A stretch of DNA of 64,000 nucleotides from Phytohabitans sp037414955 (lineage in GTDB: Bacteria > Actinomycetota > Actinomycetes > Mycobacteriales > Micromonosporaceae). Below are positions 48,880-58,209 of the stretch, one piece after another; position 1 is the first letter of the stretch; every line of letters starts with the position of its first letter. Position numbers and translations under genes: made by a program. The stretch lies in assembly GCA_037414955.1 (NCBI GenBank), contig JBBEWH010000088.1, positions 62,001 through 126,000 of the forward strand. Reading direction: 5' to 3'. The notes beneath the pieces were generated by a model. The model was not told the origin of the DNA, did not search any database, and saw only the letters and a list, made by a program, of their open reading frames with translations.

Positions 48880-50481
48880 GTGACCTCGGTGTTCTCGGGG
48901 CACCATCGGGTGGTGAAGGTGCTTGGCGGGCGATACCGGATGGTCGAGCGGGTGGGCGCCGGCGGCATGTCGGTGGTCTGGCGGGGATTCGACCTGGTGC
49001 TCGGCCGGCAGGTCGCGGTCAAGGTCCTCGACGCCGCACTGGCCACCGACCCGGTCCTGCGCCGGCGGATCCGGATCGAGGCGCAGGCCGCGGCGCGGTT
49101 GAGCCACCCCCACATCACGAACGTGTACGACTACGGCGAGTCGGACGGCGCGCCGTACGTGGTGATGGAGTTGGTCGACGGCGAGTCGCTGGCCGCGATC
49201 CTGGGCCGCGACCGCGTGCTGCCCTGGCCCCAGGCCGTGACCGTGTGCGCGCAGGTGGCCTCGGCGCTGGCCGCGGCGCACGAGCGGGGTGTGGTGCACC
49301 GGGACGTCACGCCGGGCAACGTGATGCTGACCGCCGCCGGGGTGAAGGTGGTCGACTTCGGCATCTCGGCGCTGGTGGGCGAGCGCGAGGTCGGTCCGGA
49401 CGGCACCCTGCTGGGTACGCCGGCCTATCTGGCGCCGGAACGGCTGGACGGTGGTCCGGTTTCGCCCGCCACCGACGTGTACGCGGTCGGCATCCTCCTC
49501 TACCGGGCGGTGACCGGCCGGCTACCGTGGCCGGCGGCCTCGACCACCCAGACGCTGCGCGCCCACCGGCACACCGACCCGGACCCGCTGCCCGCCATCG
49601 ACGGCCTGCCGGACACTGTCGTGCGGCTCTACCAGCGATGCCTGGCCAAGAGCCCGGACGCCCGCCCGACCAGCGCCGAGGTGGCCGAGATCCTCGCCGC
49701 CGCCGCACCGGCCAGCACCGTGGCACTCCCGGTCGGTGTCCACGGCGGGCCGGCCATGCCGCGCACCACCATCCTCCCGGCGGCCACCGCCGCCGCGATG
49801 ATCCCGCCGCCGCCCCGGCCCCGCCGGTGGTGGCGGCCGGCGGCCGGCGCGCCGCGCCGCCCGCCGGTACGCCAGCGGGCCCAGGCCGTGCTGCTGGGTG
49901 CCGGCCTGCTGGCGTTGACCGGCCTGCTCTGGACCAACGCGGACCGCTCCCCCGACGCCGGCGCGGGCGCGACCGGCGAGGCGGCACCCGCGCCGGCCGT
50001 GACCACACCCGGCCCGGCGGCCTGCCGGGTCGGCTACGCCCTGCGGCAGGACTCCGGAGCGGCGTTCCGCGCCACCGTGGTGGTGACCAACACCGGGTCA
50101 CGGCCCCGGAAGCAGTGGCGGCTGACGTTCGCCTTCCCCGCCGGCCAGCGGCTCGCCCCGCCCCTGCCGCCCAACGTCACCCAGCACGACCGCCAGGTAA
50201 CGGTGCGGCCCGTCGCGGCCGGGCAGGAGCTGCCGCCGGGCGGCTCGGCGACGCTCGACCTCGCCGGCACGTATGACCGGACCAACCCGCTGCCGGTCGC
50301 CTTCACCCTCGACGGCGCCGCCTGCGACGCCGTGGTCTCCGGCGTCAACGAATCGCCGCCGGCCACCGCACCCGCCCTCGGCAACGCCCGGACCGGCGGC
50401 ACCGAGCCGGACAACTCGGGCAAGGGCAGCTCGGGCAACTCCGGCAAGGGCAAGGGCAACGGCAAGGGCAAGAAGGACTGA
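48880..50481 (+). CDS. Receptor-like Ser/Thr kinase with an extracellular CBM2-like domain
   Basis: 533 residues from GTG 48880 (several later GTGs are possible). Kinase domain about 17-275 with GAGGMSVVW, VAVK (K48), HRDVTPGN (D142, but Thr144 where most kinases have Lys), DFG (D159) and LAPER. Membrane helix about 335-352. The outer part 381-483 has CBM2 features: flanking Cys (C382, C482), VVTNTGSRPRKQWRLTFAFP and the NVTQ...TVRP strand order. The three surface Trp residues that bind cellulose appear to be replaced. A Lys/Gly/Ser/Asn-rich tail ends the protein. Confidence 0.88.
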   Translation: MTSVFSGHHRVVKVLGGRYRMVERVGAGGMSVVWRGFDLVLGRQVAVKVLDAALATDPVLRRRIRIEAQAAARLSHPHITNVYDYGESDGAPYVVMELVDGESLAAILGRDRVLPWPQAVTVCAQVASALAAAHERGVVHRDVTPGNVMLTAAGVKVVDFGISALVGEREVGPDGTLLGTPAYLAPERLDGGPVSPATDVYAVGILLYRAVTGRLPWPAASTTQTLRAHRHTDPDPLPAIDGLPDTVVRLYQRCLAKSPDARPTSAEVAEILAAAAPASTVALPVGVHGGPAMPRTTILPAATAAAMIPPPPRPRRWWRPAAGAPRRPPVRQRAQAVLLGAGLLALTGLLWTNADRSPDAGAGATGEAAPAPAVTTPGPAACRVGYALRQDSGAAFRATVVVTNTGSRPRKQWRLTFAFPAGQRLAPPLPPNVTQHDRQVTVRPVAAGQELPPGGSATLDLAGTYDRTNPLPVAFTLDGAACDAVVSGVNESPPATAPALGNARTGGTEPDNSGKGSSGNSGKGKGNGKGKKD

Positions 50482-50483
50482 CC

Positions 50484-52550
50484 TCAGGAGGTTTCGAGGA
50501 GGACGCGGACGTCCCAGGGGGTGAGGGCGAGGTCGGCGCCGGCCGGGTGGTCGGTGCCGGCCAGCACGTCGCGCACCGGCACCGGCGCGCGCACCGCCGC
50601 CGGCGACCACGACCAGTTGTGCAGGAAGCGCAGCCGCCGCCCGTCGGCGGCGGTCGCGCCGGTCGAGACCACGCCGGTCGCGGGCTGCGGCGCCCACGGC
50701 CCCGGGTCCGGGACCAGCCAGCGGAACAGCGCCACGGCGAGGGCCGGGTCCGGCAGCGTGCCGACGCACGTCACCCTGCCCTTCCCGTACGCCTTCGTGG
50801 TGACCGCCGCGAACTGGCCGAAGTGCGGGTGCGCGTAGCGCGCCAGCACGTCGGCGCCGTCGGCGTGCAACCCGTCCGCCCACCGGGTCCCCCACGCGTC
50901 CTCGGTGGACAGCGCCGGAGCATCGATCGGCAGCGGCGCGTCGAGGTTGCTGAACTCGTCGTACCAGACCCCGGCGGCGCCCGACAACCCGAAGGGCTGC
51001 ACGTCCGGCCGGGCCCGCGCCTCGTGGTCGGCGTAGCCGGTGCGCGGCCCGAGCACCAGATGGCCTCCGGCTTCCGCGTAGGCGACCAGCCAGTCCACTG
51101 TGGCGTCATCGGCGATGTACAGGCCGGCGGCGACCAGCACCGGATGCCGCGCCGCCACCGCGCCGGGTTCGTCGGACACCGCCTGGCCCACGTGCAGGAC
51201 CCGCACCTGCCGCCCGGCCTCGAACGCGCCCCGGTAGAACGGGTCGAGGATCCCCTGGTACGAGCGATGATCCGGGCCACCGTCCGCCGTGGACAGCGGC
51301 GGCTGCGCGGCGAGCGCCCACTTGCTCTCGGTCGAGTAGAGCAGCGCCACGTCGGCGTCCGGGGTGAGCCCGTCGACCAGGTCGCCGGCCGCGGCCAGCT
51401 CCGCACCGAGCCGCGCCAGTTCCCGATACGTCCGGCCGGGCCGGCCACTGTGCGGCAGCACCCCGCCCCAGTAGGTCTCGGTGCCGAAGTGGAGGGTGCG
51501 CCACTGCCAGTACTCGACCATCCGCGCGCCCCGGGCGACGAGCGCCCAGCCGGCCTGCCGCCACTGCCCGTCGTACGCGGGCTGGTTGATCCACGGTGGA
51601 CCGATGGCCTGCGCGTTGGTCTCGGTGACCAGGTACGGCTCCTGGCGCGAGGAGTACATCCGGTCGGCGCTCTGGTAGAACGCCCAACAGTCCTGGGTCA
51701 TCCAGTGCTGCGGGGCGTCCGCCGGGGACGGCACCGCGAGCCCGTCCCGCATCGCGTAGTACGGGTTGCCGGCGGTGACGTCCAGCTCCCGGGTGAGCGC
51801 CTCGTCGTCGACGCCGGGCCGCTCGTACGAGATGCAGGTGGTGACGAACTGCCCCGGCCGGGCGTACTCCCGCACGATGCCGGCCTGCCAGGCGATGAAC
51901 TCGGTGACCTGCGCGGCCTGGAAGCGCCGCCACGCCTGTTCGTACTGCGGTTGCGCGTTGCCGTCCGGCACCCACAGGTCCTCCCAGGTGGACAGCCGGT
52001 GCGACCAGTAGACCAGGCCCCACTCCCGGTTCAGGGTCTCGACGTCGCCGTAGACCCGGCGCAGGTGGTCGACGAACCGCTGGAACACGCCCCGGTTGTG
52101 CAGCAGCTCGTTGCCGGGCTCGTTGTCCACCTGGTACCCGATGACGGCCGGGTGGTCGGCGTACCGGCCGATGACGCGCCGGATGACCCGCTCGGCGTGG
52201 AACCGGTACGCCGGGTGGGTGATGTCCATCTCCTGCCGGCCACCCCACGGGATCCGCTGGCCGGTGCCCCGCTCCCCGGCGATCTCCGGGTACTGCCGGG
52301 CCAGCCACGGCGGCACCGCATAGGTCGGGGTGCCCAGGATGACGCCGATGCCGCGCTCGTGCGCACCGTCCAGTGTGGGCTGGAGCCAGTCGAGGTCGAA
52401 CCGGCCGTTCTCGGGCTCCCAGGTGGACCACACCGACTCGCCGACCCGGATCACCGAGAAGCGCGCCTCGGCCATCAGGTCCAGGTCGGCCTTCAGCAGG
52501 TCGGACGGGTGGTACTCGGGGTAGTAGGCCGCTCCGAACAGGACAGTCAC
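50484..52550 (-). CDS. GH42 beta-galactosidase
   Basis: 688 residues from GTG 52550, overlapping the permease stop by four bases; the longer frame upstream is a permease shadow. GH42 barrel with FGAAYYPEYHP, acid/base in GYQVDNEPGN (E144) and nucleophile in LVTETNAQ (E310), then the trimerisation domain and a C-terminal beta domain. There is no signal peptide, so it cleaves imported beta-galactosides (perhaps galacto-oligosaccharides from pectin side chains) in the cytoplasm. Last gene of the LacI operon. Confidence 0.95.
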   Translation of the reverse strand: MTVLFGAAYYPEYHPSDLLKADLDLMAEARFSVIRVGESVWSTWEPENGRFDLDWLQPTLDGAHERGIGVILGTPTYAVPPWLARQYPEIAGERGTGQRIPWGGRQEMDITHPAYRFHAERVIRRVIGRYADHPAVIGYQVDNEPGNELLHNRGVFQRFVDHLRRVYGDVETLNREWGLVYWSHRLSTWEDLWVPDGNAQPQYEQAWRRFQAAQVTEFIAWQAGIVREYARPGQFVTTCISYERPGVDDEALTRELDVTAGNPYYAMRDGLAVPSPADAPQHWMTQDCWAFYQSADRMYSSRQEPYLVTETNAQAIGPPWINQPAYDGQWRQAGWALVARGARMVEYWQWRTLHFGTETYWGGVLPHSGRPGRTYRELARLGAELAAAGDLVDGLTPDADVALLYSTESKWALAAQPPLSTADGGPDHRSYQGILDPFYRGAFEAGRQVRVLHVGQAVSDEPGAVAARHPVLVAAGLYIADDATVDWLVAYAEAGGHLVLGPRTGYADHEARARPDVQPFGLSGAAGVWYDEFSNLDAPLPIDAPALSTEDAWGTRWADGLHADGADVLARYAHPHFGQFAAVTTKAYGKGRVTCVGTLPDPALAVALFRWLVPDPGPWAPQPATGVVSTGATAADGRRLRFLHNWSWSPAAVRAPVPVRDVLAGTDHPAGADLALTPWDVRVLLETS

Positions 52551-53458
52551 TGTTTCACTCCTCCGGCGCCGAGGCCGCTCTGCCAGTACCGCTGGAGCAT
52601 CAGGAACGCCGCCACCAGCGGGATGATGGACAACATCGAGCCGGTGACCACGAGCGGCAGCAGGTCGCCGCTCGCCCCGCCGCCCATCTGGGCGGTGGCC
52701 GCCCAGCTCGCGAGGCCCACGGTCACCGGGTACAGGGACGGGTTGTTGAGCATGATGAGCGGCAGGAAGTAGTTGTTCCACGTCGCCACCAGCGTGAACA
52801 GCAGCACCGTGATGAAGCCGGGCGCGAGCAGCCGCATCGCCACCTGCCAGAAGATGCGGAACTCGCCGGCGCCGTCGATGCGGGCCGCCTCGATGAGGCC
52901 GTCCGGCACCGCGTCCTGGGCGTAGACCCGCATCAGGTACAGGCCGAACGGGTTGACCAGGGACGGCAGGATGATGGCCCACGGCGTGTCGACCAGGCCG
53001 ACCTTGCTGAACAGCAGGTATGTCGGGATGGCCAGCGCGGTGCTGGGCACCATGACCGCGCCGAGCACGGTGCCGAACAGCAGCCGGTTGCCCCGGAATT
53101 TGAACTTCGCGAACCCGTACCCGCCGAGCGCGGCCAGGATCGCCGCGCCGCCCGCGCTGACCACCGCGTACAGCAGCGTGTTGAGCAGCCAGCGCACGAA
53201 CACGCCGTTGTCGTAGCTGAGCGTGCGGCGGGCGTTGGACCACAGCGAGAGGTCGTCGGCGAACCACAGCCCGAAGCTGTTGAACAGGTCGCCGGTCGTC
53301 TTCGTGGACGCCACCACCAGCCAGAACAGCGGCAGCATGAAGTAGATGAAGAAGGCCAGCAGGCCGAGGGTCAGGAGCGGGCTGCGCCGCGCGCCGGCCA
53401 TGCCGCCCGCCCGCCGCGGCGCCGGCGCGCCCGGGTGGGTCTGGGTCACCACGCTCAT
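52547..53458 (-). CDS. CUT1 sugar ABC transporter permease, MalG type (GH42 operon)
   Basis: 303 residues, ATG 53458 overlapping the MalF-type stop by four bases. EAA loop GLIEAARIDGAGEFRIFWQVAM; six helices. It imports the substrate of the GH42 enzyme. Confidence 0.94.
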   Translation of the reverse strand: MSVVTQTHPGAPAPRRAGGMAGARRSPLLTLGLLAFFIYFMLPLFWLVVASTKTTGDLFNSFGLWFADDLSLWSNARRTLSYDNGVFVRWLLNTLLYAVVSAGGAAILAALGGYGFAKFKFRGNRLLFGTVLGAVMVPSTALAIPTYLLFSKVGLVDTPWAIILPSLVNPFGLYLMRVYAQDAVPDGLIEAARIDGAGEFRIFWQVAMRLLAPGFITVLLFTLVATWNNYFLPLIMLNNPSLYPVTVGLASWAATAQMGGGASGDLLPLVVTGSMLSIIPLVAAFLMLQRYWQSGLGAGGVKQ

Positions 53459-54369
53459 GACGGCCTCCGGCTCACGGTCAGCTGGACCACATAGGACACC
53501 ACGACGATGACGAGCCCCAGCAGGAACGAGACCGCCGCCGCGTAGTTCAGGTCCTGGCTGGTGAAGGCCAGCGAGTACGCGTACAGGTTGGGCGTGTACG
53601 CGCTGTCGATGACGTTCGGCGCCAGCCGCTGCAACAGCTGCGGCTCGTTGAAGAGCTGGAAGCTGCCGATCACCGAGAAGATGACGGTCAGCAGCAGCGC
53701 CGGGCGCAGCGCGGGGATCTTCACGCTCCACGCGGTGCGCCAGGCGCCGGCGCCGTCCACGGCCGCCGCCTCGTAGAGCTCGGTCGGGATGGCGCGCAGC
53801 GCGGCGTACAGGATGATCATGTTGTAGCCGGTGAACTCCCAGGTCACCACGTTCGCGATGGAGCCGAGCATGAGATCCTGGCCGAGCAGGTTCGGCGGGT
53901 CCAGCCCCGCCTTTTCGAACAGCTGCGCGATCGGGCCGAACTGCGGCCCGTACAGGTAGCCCCACATCAGCGCGGCCACCACGCCGGGCACCGCGTACGG
54001 GACGAAGAAGCCCAGCCGGAACACCCGGGTCAGCCACAGCACGCCACTGTCCAGGGCGAGCGCGAAGAACAGCGCCAGCCCCAGCATGATGGGCACCTGG
54101 ACGGCGAAGAACAGGCCCACCCGCAGCACGCCCGACCAGAGCTGGCCGTCGGAGAACGCGCGGGTGTAGTTGTCCAGCCCGGCGAACGTGGTGCCGCCGA
54201 TGAGCTGCTCCTTGAACAGGCTCAGGTAGCCGGCGTACCCCAGCGGCACCACCAGCATGGCCACGAACACGACCAGGAACGGCGCGACGAAGAGGTAGCC
54301 GGTCGCGGCGCGGCGAGACCCGGCCCGCCGCCGCCGCGGGACCGCCGTGGTCACTGTGGACACGGTCAC
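53455..54369 (-). CDS. CUT1 sugar ABC transporter permease, MalF type (GH42 operon)
   Basis: 304 residues; GTG 54369 overlaps the binding-protein stop by four bases, and the signal of a basic N-terminus (RRRRAGSRRAATG) leads into six helices. EAA loop ELYEAAAVDGAGAWRTAWSVKIP. The longer frame to 54420 is not supported. Confidence 0.94.
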   Translation of the reverse strand: MTVSTVTTAVPRRRRAGSRRAATGYLFVAPFLVVFVAMLVVPLGYAGYLSLFKEQLIGGTTFAGLDNYTRAFSDGQLWSGVLRVGLFFAVQVPIMLGLALFFALALDSGVLWLTRVFRLGFFVPYAVPGVVAALMWGYLYGPQFGPIAQLFEKAGLDPPNLLGQDLMLGSIANVVTWEFTGYNMIILYAALRAIPTELYEAAAVDGAGAWRTAWSVKIPALRPALLLTVIFSVIGSFQLFNEPQLLQRLAPNVIDSAYTPNLYAYSLAFTSQDLNYAAAVSFLLGLVIVVVSYVVQLTVSRRPS

Positions 54370-55718
54370 TCCACCGTGAAGCCCTGGTTCTTGGCGTACG
54401 TCGTGACGCGCTGCTGCCACTGGTCCAGCGCGGCCGTGGTGTCACTCTTGTCGGCCAGCGACTTGCCGACCGTCTCGTCCCAGTCGTTGACCGTCTGGTC
54501 CAGGAACGGCGGCCACTGGAAGTCGGTGGAGACGGTGTCGCTGATCTGCGCGAAAAGCTTGTTGACCTGCTGTCCACCGTAGAACGCCGGTTCCTGGTTG
54601 ACGAAGCTCGCGTCGGACAGCAGGGCCTTCAGCGGCGGGAAGAGGAACTGCTCGGTCGCGAACATCTTCGCCGACGCCGGATCGGTGTTGAGGAACTCGG
54701 CGAACTTGGCCGCCGCGATGGGGTTCTTCGTCGACTTCACCACCGCGCTCGTGGAACCGCCCCAGTTGCCGGCCTTGTTGTCGCCGGCCGTCCACTGTGG
54801 CAGCGGCGCGGCCCGCCACTTGCCGCTGGTGTCCTTGGCGCTGGTGGTCAGGAACACCGGCCCCCACGCGGCGGTCAGCCAGGTGGCGTACTTGCCGCGG
54901 TTGAGCCCCTGGTACCACTGGTCGGTGAAGTCCGGGTCGGTCGCGACCACGCCCTCCTTGACCAGCCCGCCCCAGTAGCCGGCGAGCTTCTTGGACGCGT
55001 CGTCGTTCACGGCGATCTTGATGTTCTCGCCGCCGGTGTACTCGAACGGCCGGCCGCCCGCCTGCCACACGAGGCCCATCCAGGCGCCGTTCTGGTTCCC
55101 GGCCAGGTTCGTGATGTAGAGGTTGGGGTCGGCGGCGTGCAGCTTCCGGGCCGCCGCCGCGAACTCGTCCCACGTCGTCGGCGGCGTGACGCCGTACTTG
55201 TCGAAGAGGTCCTTCCGGTACAGCATCCCCATCGGCCCGGTGTCCTGCGGGATCGCCCACACCTCACCGTTCTTGCCGCTCACCTGCGCCCAGGTCCAGT
55301 CCACGAACTGGTCCTTGAGCGCCGCCGCGCCGTACGGCCGCAGGTCGAGCAGGTCGCCCGTGATGGTGAACGTCGGAATGTACTGGAACTCGATCTGCAC
55401 CACGTCCGGCGCGCCGCTGCCGGCCTTCAGGGCGGTGCGCAGCTTCGTGTACTGCGGCTCGCCCTGCCCCGCGTTCACCACGTTCACCTTGATGGCGGGG
55501 TACTTCTGCTGGAACAGCGCCACCTCCTTCTGGATCTGCGGCACCCAGGTCCAGAAGGTCAGCTCGGTCGGCGTGCTCATGGCCTTGTCGATGTCGGCCT
55601 GGCTCACGTTGGCCGGCGGCGCGCCGCCGCCCGCGTCGTCGTCGCCACCCCCGCAGCCGGCGAGCGCGAGCGCGGCGGCCAGCCCGGCGGCCCACCACCG
55701 GATTCGTGGTCGGATCAT
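54366..55718 (-). CDS. Sugar-binding lipoprotein (GH42 operon)
   Basis: 450 residues from ATG 55718 with AAGGAGAG upstream. Lipobox LAGC near residue 22, followed by a Gly/Asp-rich tether. Family-1 fold with LTFWTWVPQIQKEVALF, GSGAPDVVQIEFQY and AIPQDTGPMGMLYRKDLF. It probably binds galacto-oligosaccharides, inferred from the GH42 gene. Confidence 0.94.
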   Translation of the reverse strand: MIRPRIRWWAAGLAAALALAGCGGGDDDAGGGAPPANVSQADIDKAMSTPTELTFWTWVPQIQKEVALFQQKYPAIKVNVVNAGQGEPQYTKLRTALKAGSGAPDVVQIEFQYIPTFTITGDLLDLRPYGAAALKDQFVDWTWAQVSGKNGEVWAIPQDTGPMGMLYRKDLFDKYGVTPPTTWDEFAAAARKLHAADPNLYITNLAGNQNGAWMGLVWQAGGRPFEYTGGENIKIAVNDDASKKLAGYWGGLVKEGVVATDPDFTDQWYQGLNRGKYATWLTAAWGPVFLTTSAKDTSGKWRAAPLPQWTAGDNKAGNWGGSTSAVVKSTKNPIAAAKFAEFLNTDPASAKMFATEQFLFPPLKALLSDASFVNQEPAFYGGQQVNKLFAQISDTVSTDFQWPPFLDQTVNDWDETVGKSLADKSDTTAALDQWQQRVTTYAKNQGFTVE

Positions 55719-56749
55719 GTTGCTCTCCTTCCGGGTCGTGCAGGTGCGGTCGATTGACGCACCACCAACGGAGCGGTGAGGTCTGTGTGCGGCGGCGGCG
55801 CCTCCCGGCCCTCGATGTGCCTGACCAGCATGGCGAGGCCGTGGGCGGCGAGCGCCGCGAAATCCTGGCGGATGGTGGTCAGCGGCGGGCTCAGGTAAGC
55901 CGCCGCCGGGATGTCGTCCATGCCGACGACGCTGACGTCCGCGGGCACCCGCCGGCCGGCCTCGGCCAGCGCGCGCAGCACCCCGATCGCCATCTCGTCG
56001 TTGGCCACGAACACGGCGGTCACGTCGGGCTCGGCCGCCAGGAGGCGGCCCGCGGCGTATCCGGACGCGGGCGACCAGTCGCCCACCAGCGGCGGCGGCG
56101 CCGCGGCCTGGGCGCCGGCGAGCGCCGCGCGCCAGCCGGCGAGCCGCTCGCCGGCGGACCACCATTTCTCCGGCCCGGCGACGTGCCACACCGTCCGGTG
56201 CCCGAGGCTCAGCAGGTGCGCGGTGGCGCGCCGGCCGGCGTCCGCCCCGGAGATGTCCGTCGCGACCGCGCGCGGCCCGTCCAGCCCGGGCGCCCGACCG
56301 AAGCTGAGTACCGGTACCGCCGGGTCGATGTGCAGCTCCTCGTGCTCGTCGATCGGCTCGGACAGCACGATGCCGTCGACGCCCTGTTCGAGCAGCGAGT
56401 CGACCGCCGAGCGGATGCTGCCGGCGTCGCCCTCGAACGTGTTGACGACGCTCAACGCGTACCCGATCCGCCTGGCCTCGCGCTCCAGCGCGATCAGCGT
56501 GGACGCCGGTCCGTAGAGCGACGAGCCGAGCGTCGCGACGCCGATGCGGTGGAACCGGCCGAGGTTCAGCGCCCGGGCGGCGGTGTTGCGCCGGTATCCC
56601 AGCTCGCGCGCCGCCGCGAGCACCCGCTCCCGGACGGCGGCGCTGACGTACTGCTCGCCGTTCATGACCCGGGAGACCGTCTTCTGCGAGACCCCGGCGC
56701 GGCGGGCGACGTCCGCGCTGCCCGGCGGCCGGCGGCTGACCTCGACCAT
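55715..56749 (-). CDS. LacI-family transcriptional regulator
   Basis: 344 residues from ATG 56749 with GGAGGT. N-terminal HTH (SADVARRAGVSQKTVSRVMNG) with hinge helix (NTAARALNLG), then the periplasmic-binding-like ligand domain (VFVANDEMAIGVLRAL, VSVVGMDDIPAAAY). It overlaps the binding-protein gene by four bases, so regulator, importer and enzyme form one transcript. It probably represses it through the palindrome at 56766-56779. Confidence 0.94.
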   Translation of the reverse strand: MVEVSRRPPGSADVARRAGVSQKTVSRVMNGEQYVSAAVRERVLAAARELGYRRNTAARALNLGRFHRIGVATLGSSLYGPASTLIALEREARRIGYALSVVNTFEGDAGSIRSAVDSLLEQGVDGIVLSEPIDEHEELHIDPAVPVLSFGRAPGLDGPRAVATDISGADAGRRATAHLLSLGHRTVWHVAGPEKWWSAGERLAGWRAALAGAQAAAPPPLVGDWSPASGYAAGRLLAAEPDVTAVFVANDEMAIGVLRALAEAGRRVPADVSVVGMDDIPAAAYLSPPLTTIRQDFAALAAHGLAMLVRHIEGREAPPPHTDLTAPLVVRQSTAPARPGRRAT

Positions 56750-56765
56750 CGCACCTCCGGCGCTA

Positions 56766-56779
56766 TGACTACGTAGTCA
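56766..56779. promoter_or_regulatory. LacI-type operator
   Basis: TGACTACGTAGTCA is a perfect 14-bp palindrome 17 bases upstream of the LacI-type start codon. No second copy was noticed in the window. Confidence 0.65.
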
Positions 56780-56794
56780 CACTACCGCCATTCT

Positions 56795-56852
56795 CCATGA
56801 TCAAGGCGTCCTTCACGTCGTTCTTACTACATGAGGGACGCCTTGATCTTGG
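56795..56852. repeat. Palindromic repeat A3 (imperfect)
   Basis: CCATGATCAAGGCGTCC pairs with GGGACGCCTTGATCTTGG with a few mismatches. It separates the alpha/beta hydrolase (stop 56873) from the LacI operon promoter. Confidence 0.9.
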
Positions 56853-56872
56853 TTATGCGCGGAGCGGCGGCG

Positions 56873-58114
56873 TTACGCGCGGAGCAGCGGCCACACGTCG
56901 CGGTCCGCGTGGACGCCCCACACCGGGTCGCCGTGCCCGTAGCCGGGTACCACCGTGAACGTCACGTCCGGGTTGCCGCCCTCCGCGATCGGCCGGGCGC
57001 CGTACGGGTGGTCGCCCCGCCCCTCGCCCATGTTCACCCAGGTCACCGGCGCCTCGATGCCGGCCCAGTCGACCAGGCCGGCGTCGCCGCTCCACAGCGC
57101 GAACAGGTCCCGCAGCAGCGCCGTCGGCAGCATGCCGCTGCCCAGGTTGTCCGTCGCCTCGGCGACCAGCGCGACCGTGGCGTGCCGCAGCGCGAACGCG
57201 TCCTGCGCCGGCGCCGCCCCGAACGCGTACTCCCCGGCGTGCACGCTCGGCTCGTAGATCCAGTTGAAGACGCCGCCCGCGTCCCGCGTCCGGATGAGCT
57301 GGAAGTGCAGCAGCCCCGCCCACGTGAACGTACCGCCGGCCGGACGCGCCACCCCCGAATCGCCGAGCGGGTCCGCCGCGACGGCGCGCAGCAGGGTGCG
57401 CCGGGCGTTGGCCGTGTCCACCGCGTGCGTCGTGCCCAGCAGGCCCGCCACCACGTCCCGCGACTGGGCCGCGCGCTGCCGCAGGTCCGCCTCCGCAACC
57501 GGGTCGAACGGCCCGGTCGTGTCCAGCACCAGCACCCGCCCGAGCCCGGCAGGGCCGGTGCCGGCGTACGACAGGGCCAGCGCCGCGCCCGCCGAATGGC
57601 CCAGCACGTCGTGCGGCAGCCCGGTGACCCGGTTGACCACCGCGGCCACCGCGGCCAGGTCACGCCGGTGCGCCGCCAGGCCCCAGCCGCCGGCCACCGG
57701 GTCGTTGGACAGCGCCGGCAGGCTGTCCTCCCGCGGCGTCACCCCGATCACCAGGTACCCCTGGCGGCGCAGGTCGTGCGCGAGGTTGTGGACACGTGGG
57801 GTGAAGAAGTTCGCTGCGAAGTTGAGCCCGCCCCCGGGCAGCAGGTAGGCGGTGCGCCGGGGCGCGGCACCCGTCCCGACCAGCACGTCCACCGCCACCG
57901 GATACGCCTCGTCGGTCCGCACCAGTTGCACTCTGACCCAGTCCGGCCCGCGCTCCGTCTCCCGCACGACGACCGCGGGCCCGAGCGCCCTCCGGACGCG
58001 GTCGACCAGTTCCGCACCACCGGCGGGTTCGGCGGCCGCCGAACCGCCCCCCGTGAGTACCGCCGCCCCGAGCACGGCGAGTCCGACCACCACTCGACAT
58101 CCAAGAATCCCCAT
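56873..58114 (-). CDS. Secreted alpha/beta hydrolase
   Basis: 413 residues; ATG 58114 is chosen because the signal peptide (CRVVVGLAVLGAAVLTGGGSAAAEP) starts there. The fold shows AYLLPGGG (oxyanion), LGHSAGAALALSYAG (nucleophile Ser in GHSAG), VLVLDTTGPFDP and a late GYGHGD (His). Lipase/esterase-like; the substrate is unknown. It is transcribed divergently from the MerR gene at 58210, which may control it. Confidence 0.85.
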   Translation of the reverse strand: MGILGCRVVVGLAVLGAAVLTGGGSAAAEPAGGAELVDRVRRALGPAVVVRETERGPDWVRVQLVRTDEAYPVAVDVLVGTGAAPRRTAYLLPGGGLNFAANFFTPRVHNLAHDLRRQGYLVIGVTPREDSLPALSNDPVAGGWGLAAHRRDLAAVAAVVNRVTGLPHDVLGHSAGAALALSYAGTGPAGLGRVLVLDTTGPFDPVAEADLRQRAAQSRDVVAGLLGTTHAVDTANARRTLLRAVAADPLGDSGVARPAGGTFTWAGLLHFQLIRTRDAGGVFNWIYEPSVHAGEYAFGAAPAQDAFALRHATVALVAEATDNLGSGMLPTALLRDLFALWSGDAGLVDWAGIEAPVTWVNMGEGRGDHPYGARPIAEGGNPDVTFTVVPGYGHGDPVWGVHADRDVWPLLRA

Positions 58115-58179
58115 ACCTGGACCCTGCCCACGATGAGCGCCCCCTTCAACCCCCTCCATGATCAAGGCGGGGTGGACTT

Positions 58180-58192
58180 TCCCCCAGGGGGA
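58180..58192. promoter_or_regulatory. MerR-type palindrome
   Basis: TCCCCC-A-GGGGGA lies 18 bases before the MerR start and between it and the divergent hydrolase. A half A-type repeat (CCATGATCAAGGCG) is just upstream (58156-58169). Confidence 0.5.
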
Positions 58193-58209
58193 GGTGTGAG
58201 GGTGGGGGC

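Noticed and set aside
50484..53267. A 927-residue protein joining permease sequence to GH42
   Set aside because: The first part is the MalG-type gene read in the wrong frame; the GH42 gene has its own GTG overlapping the permease stop.
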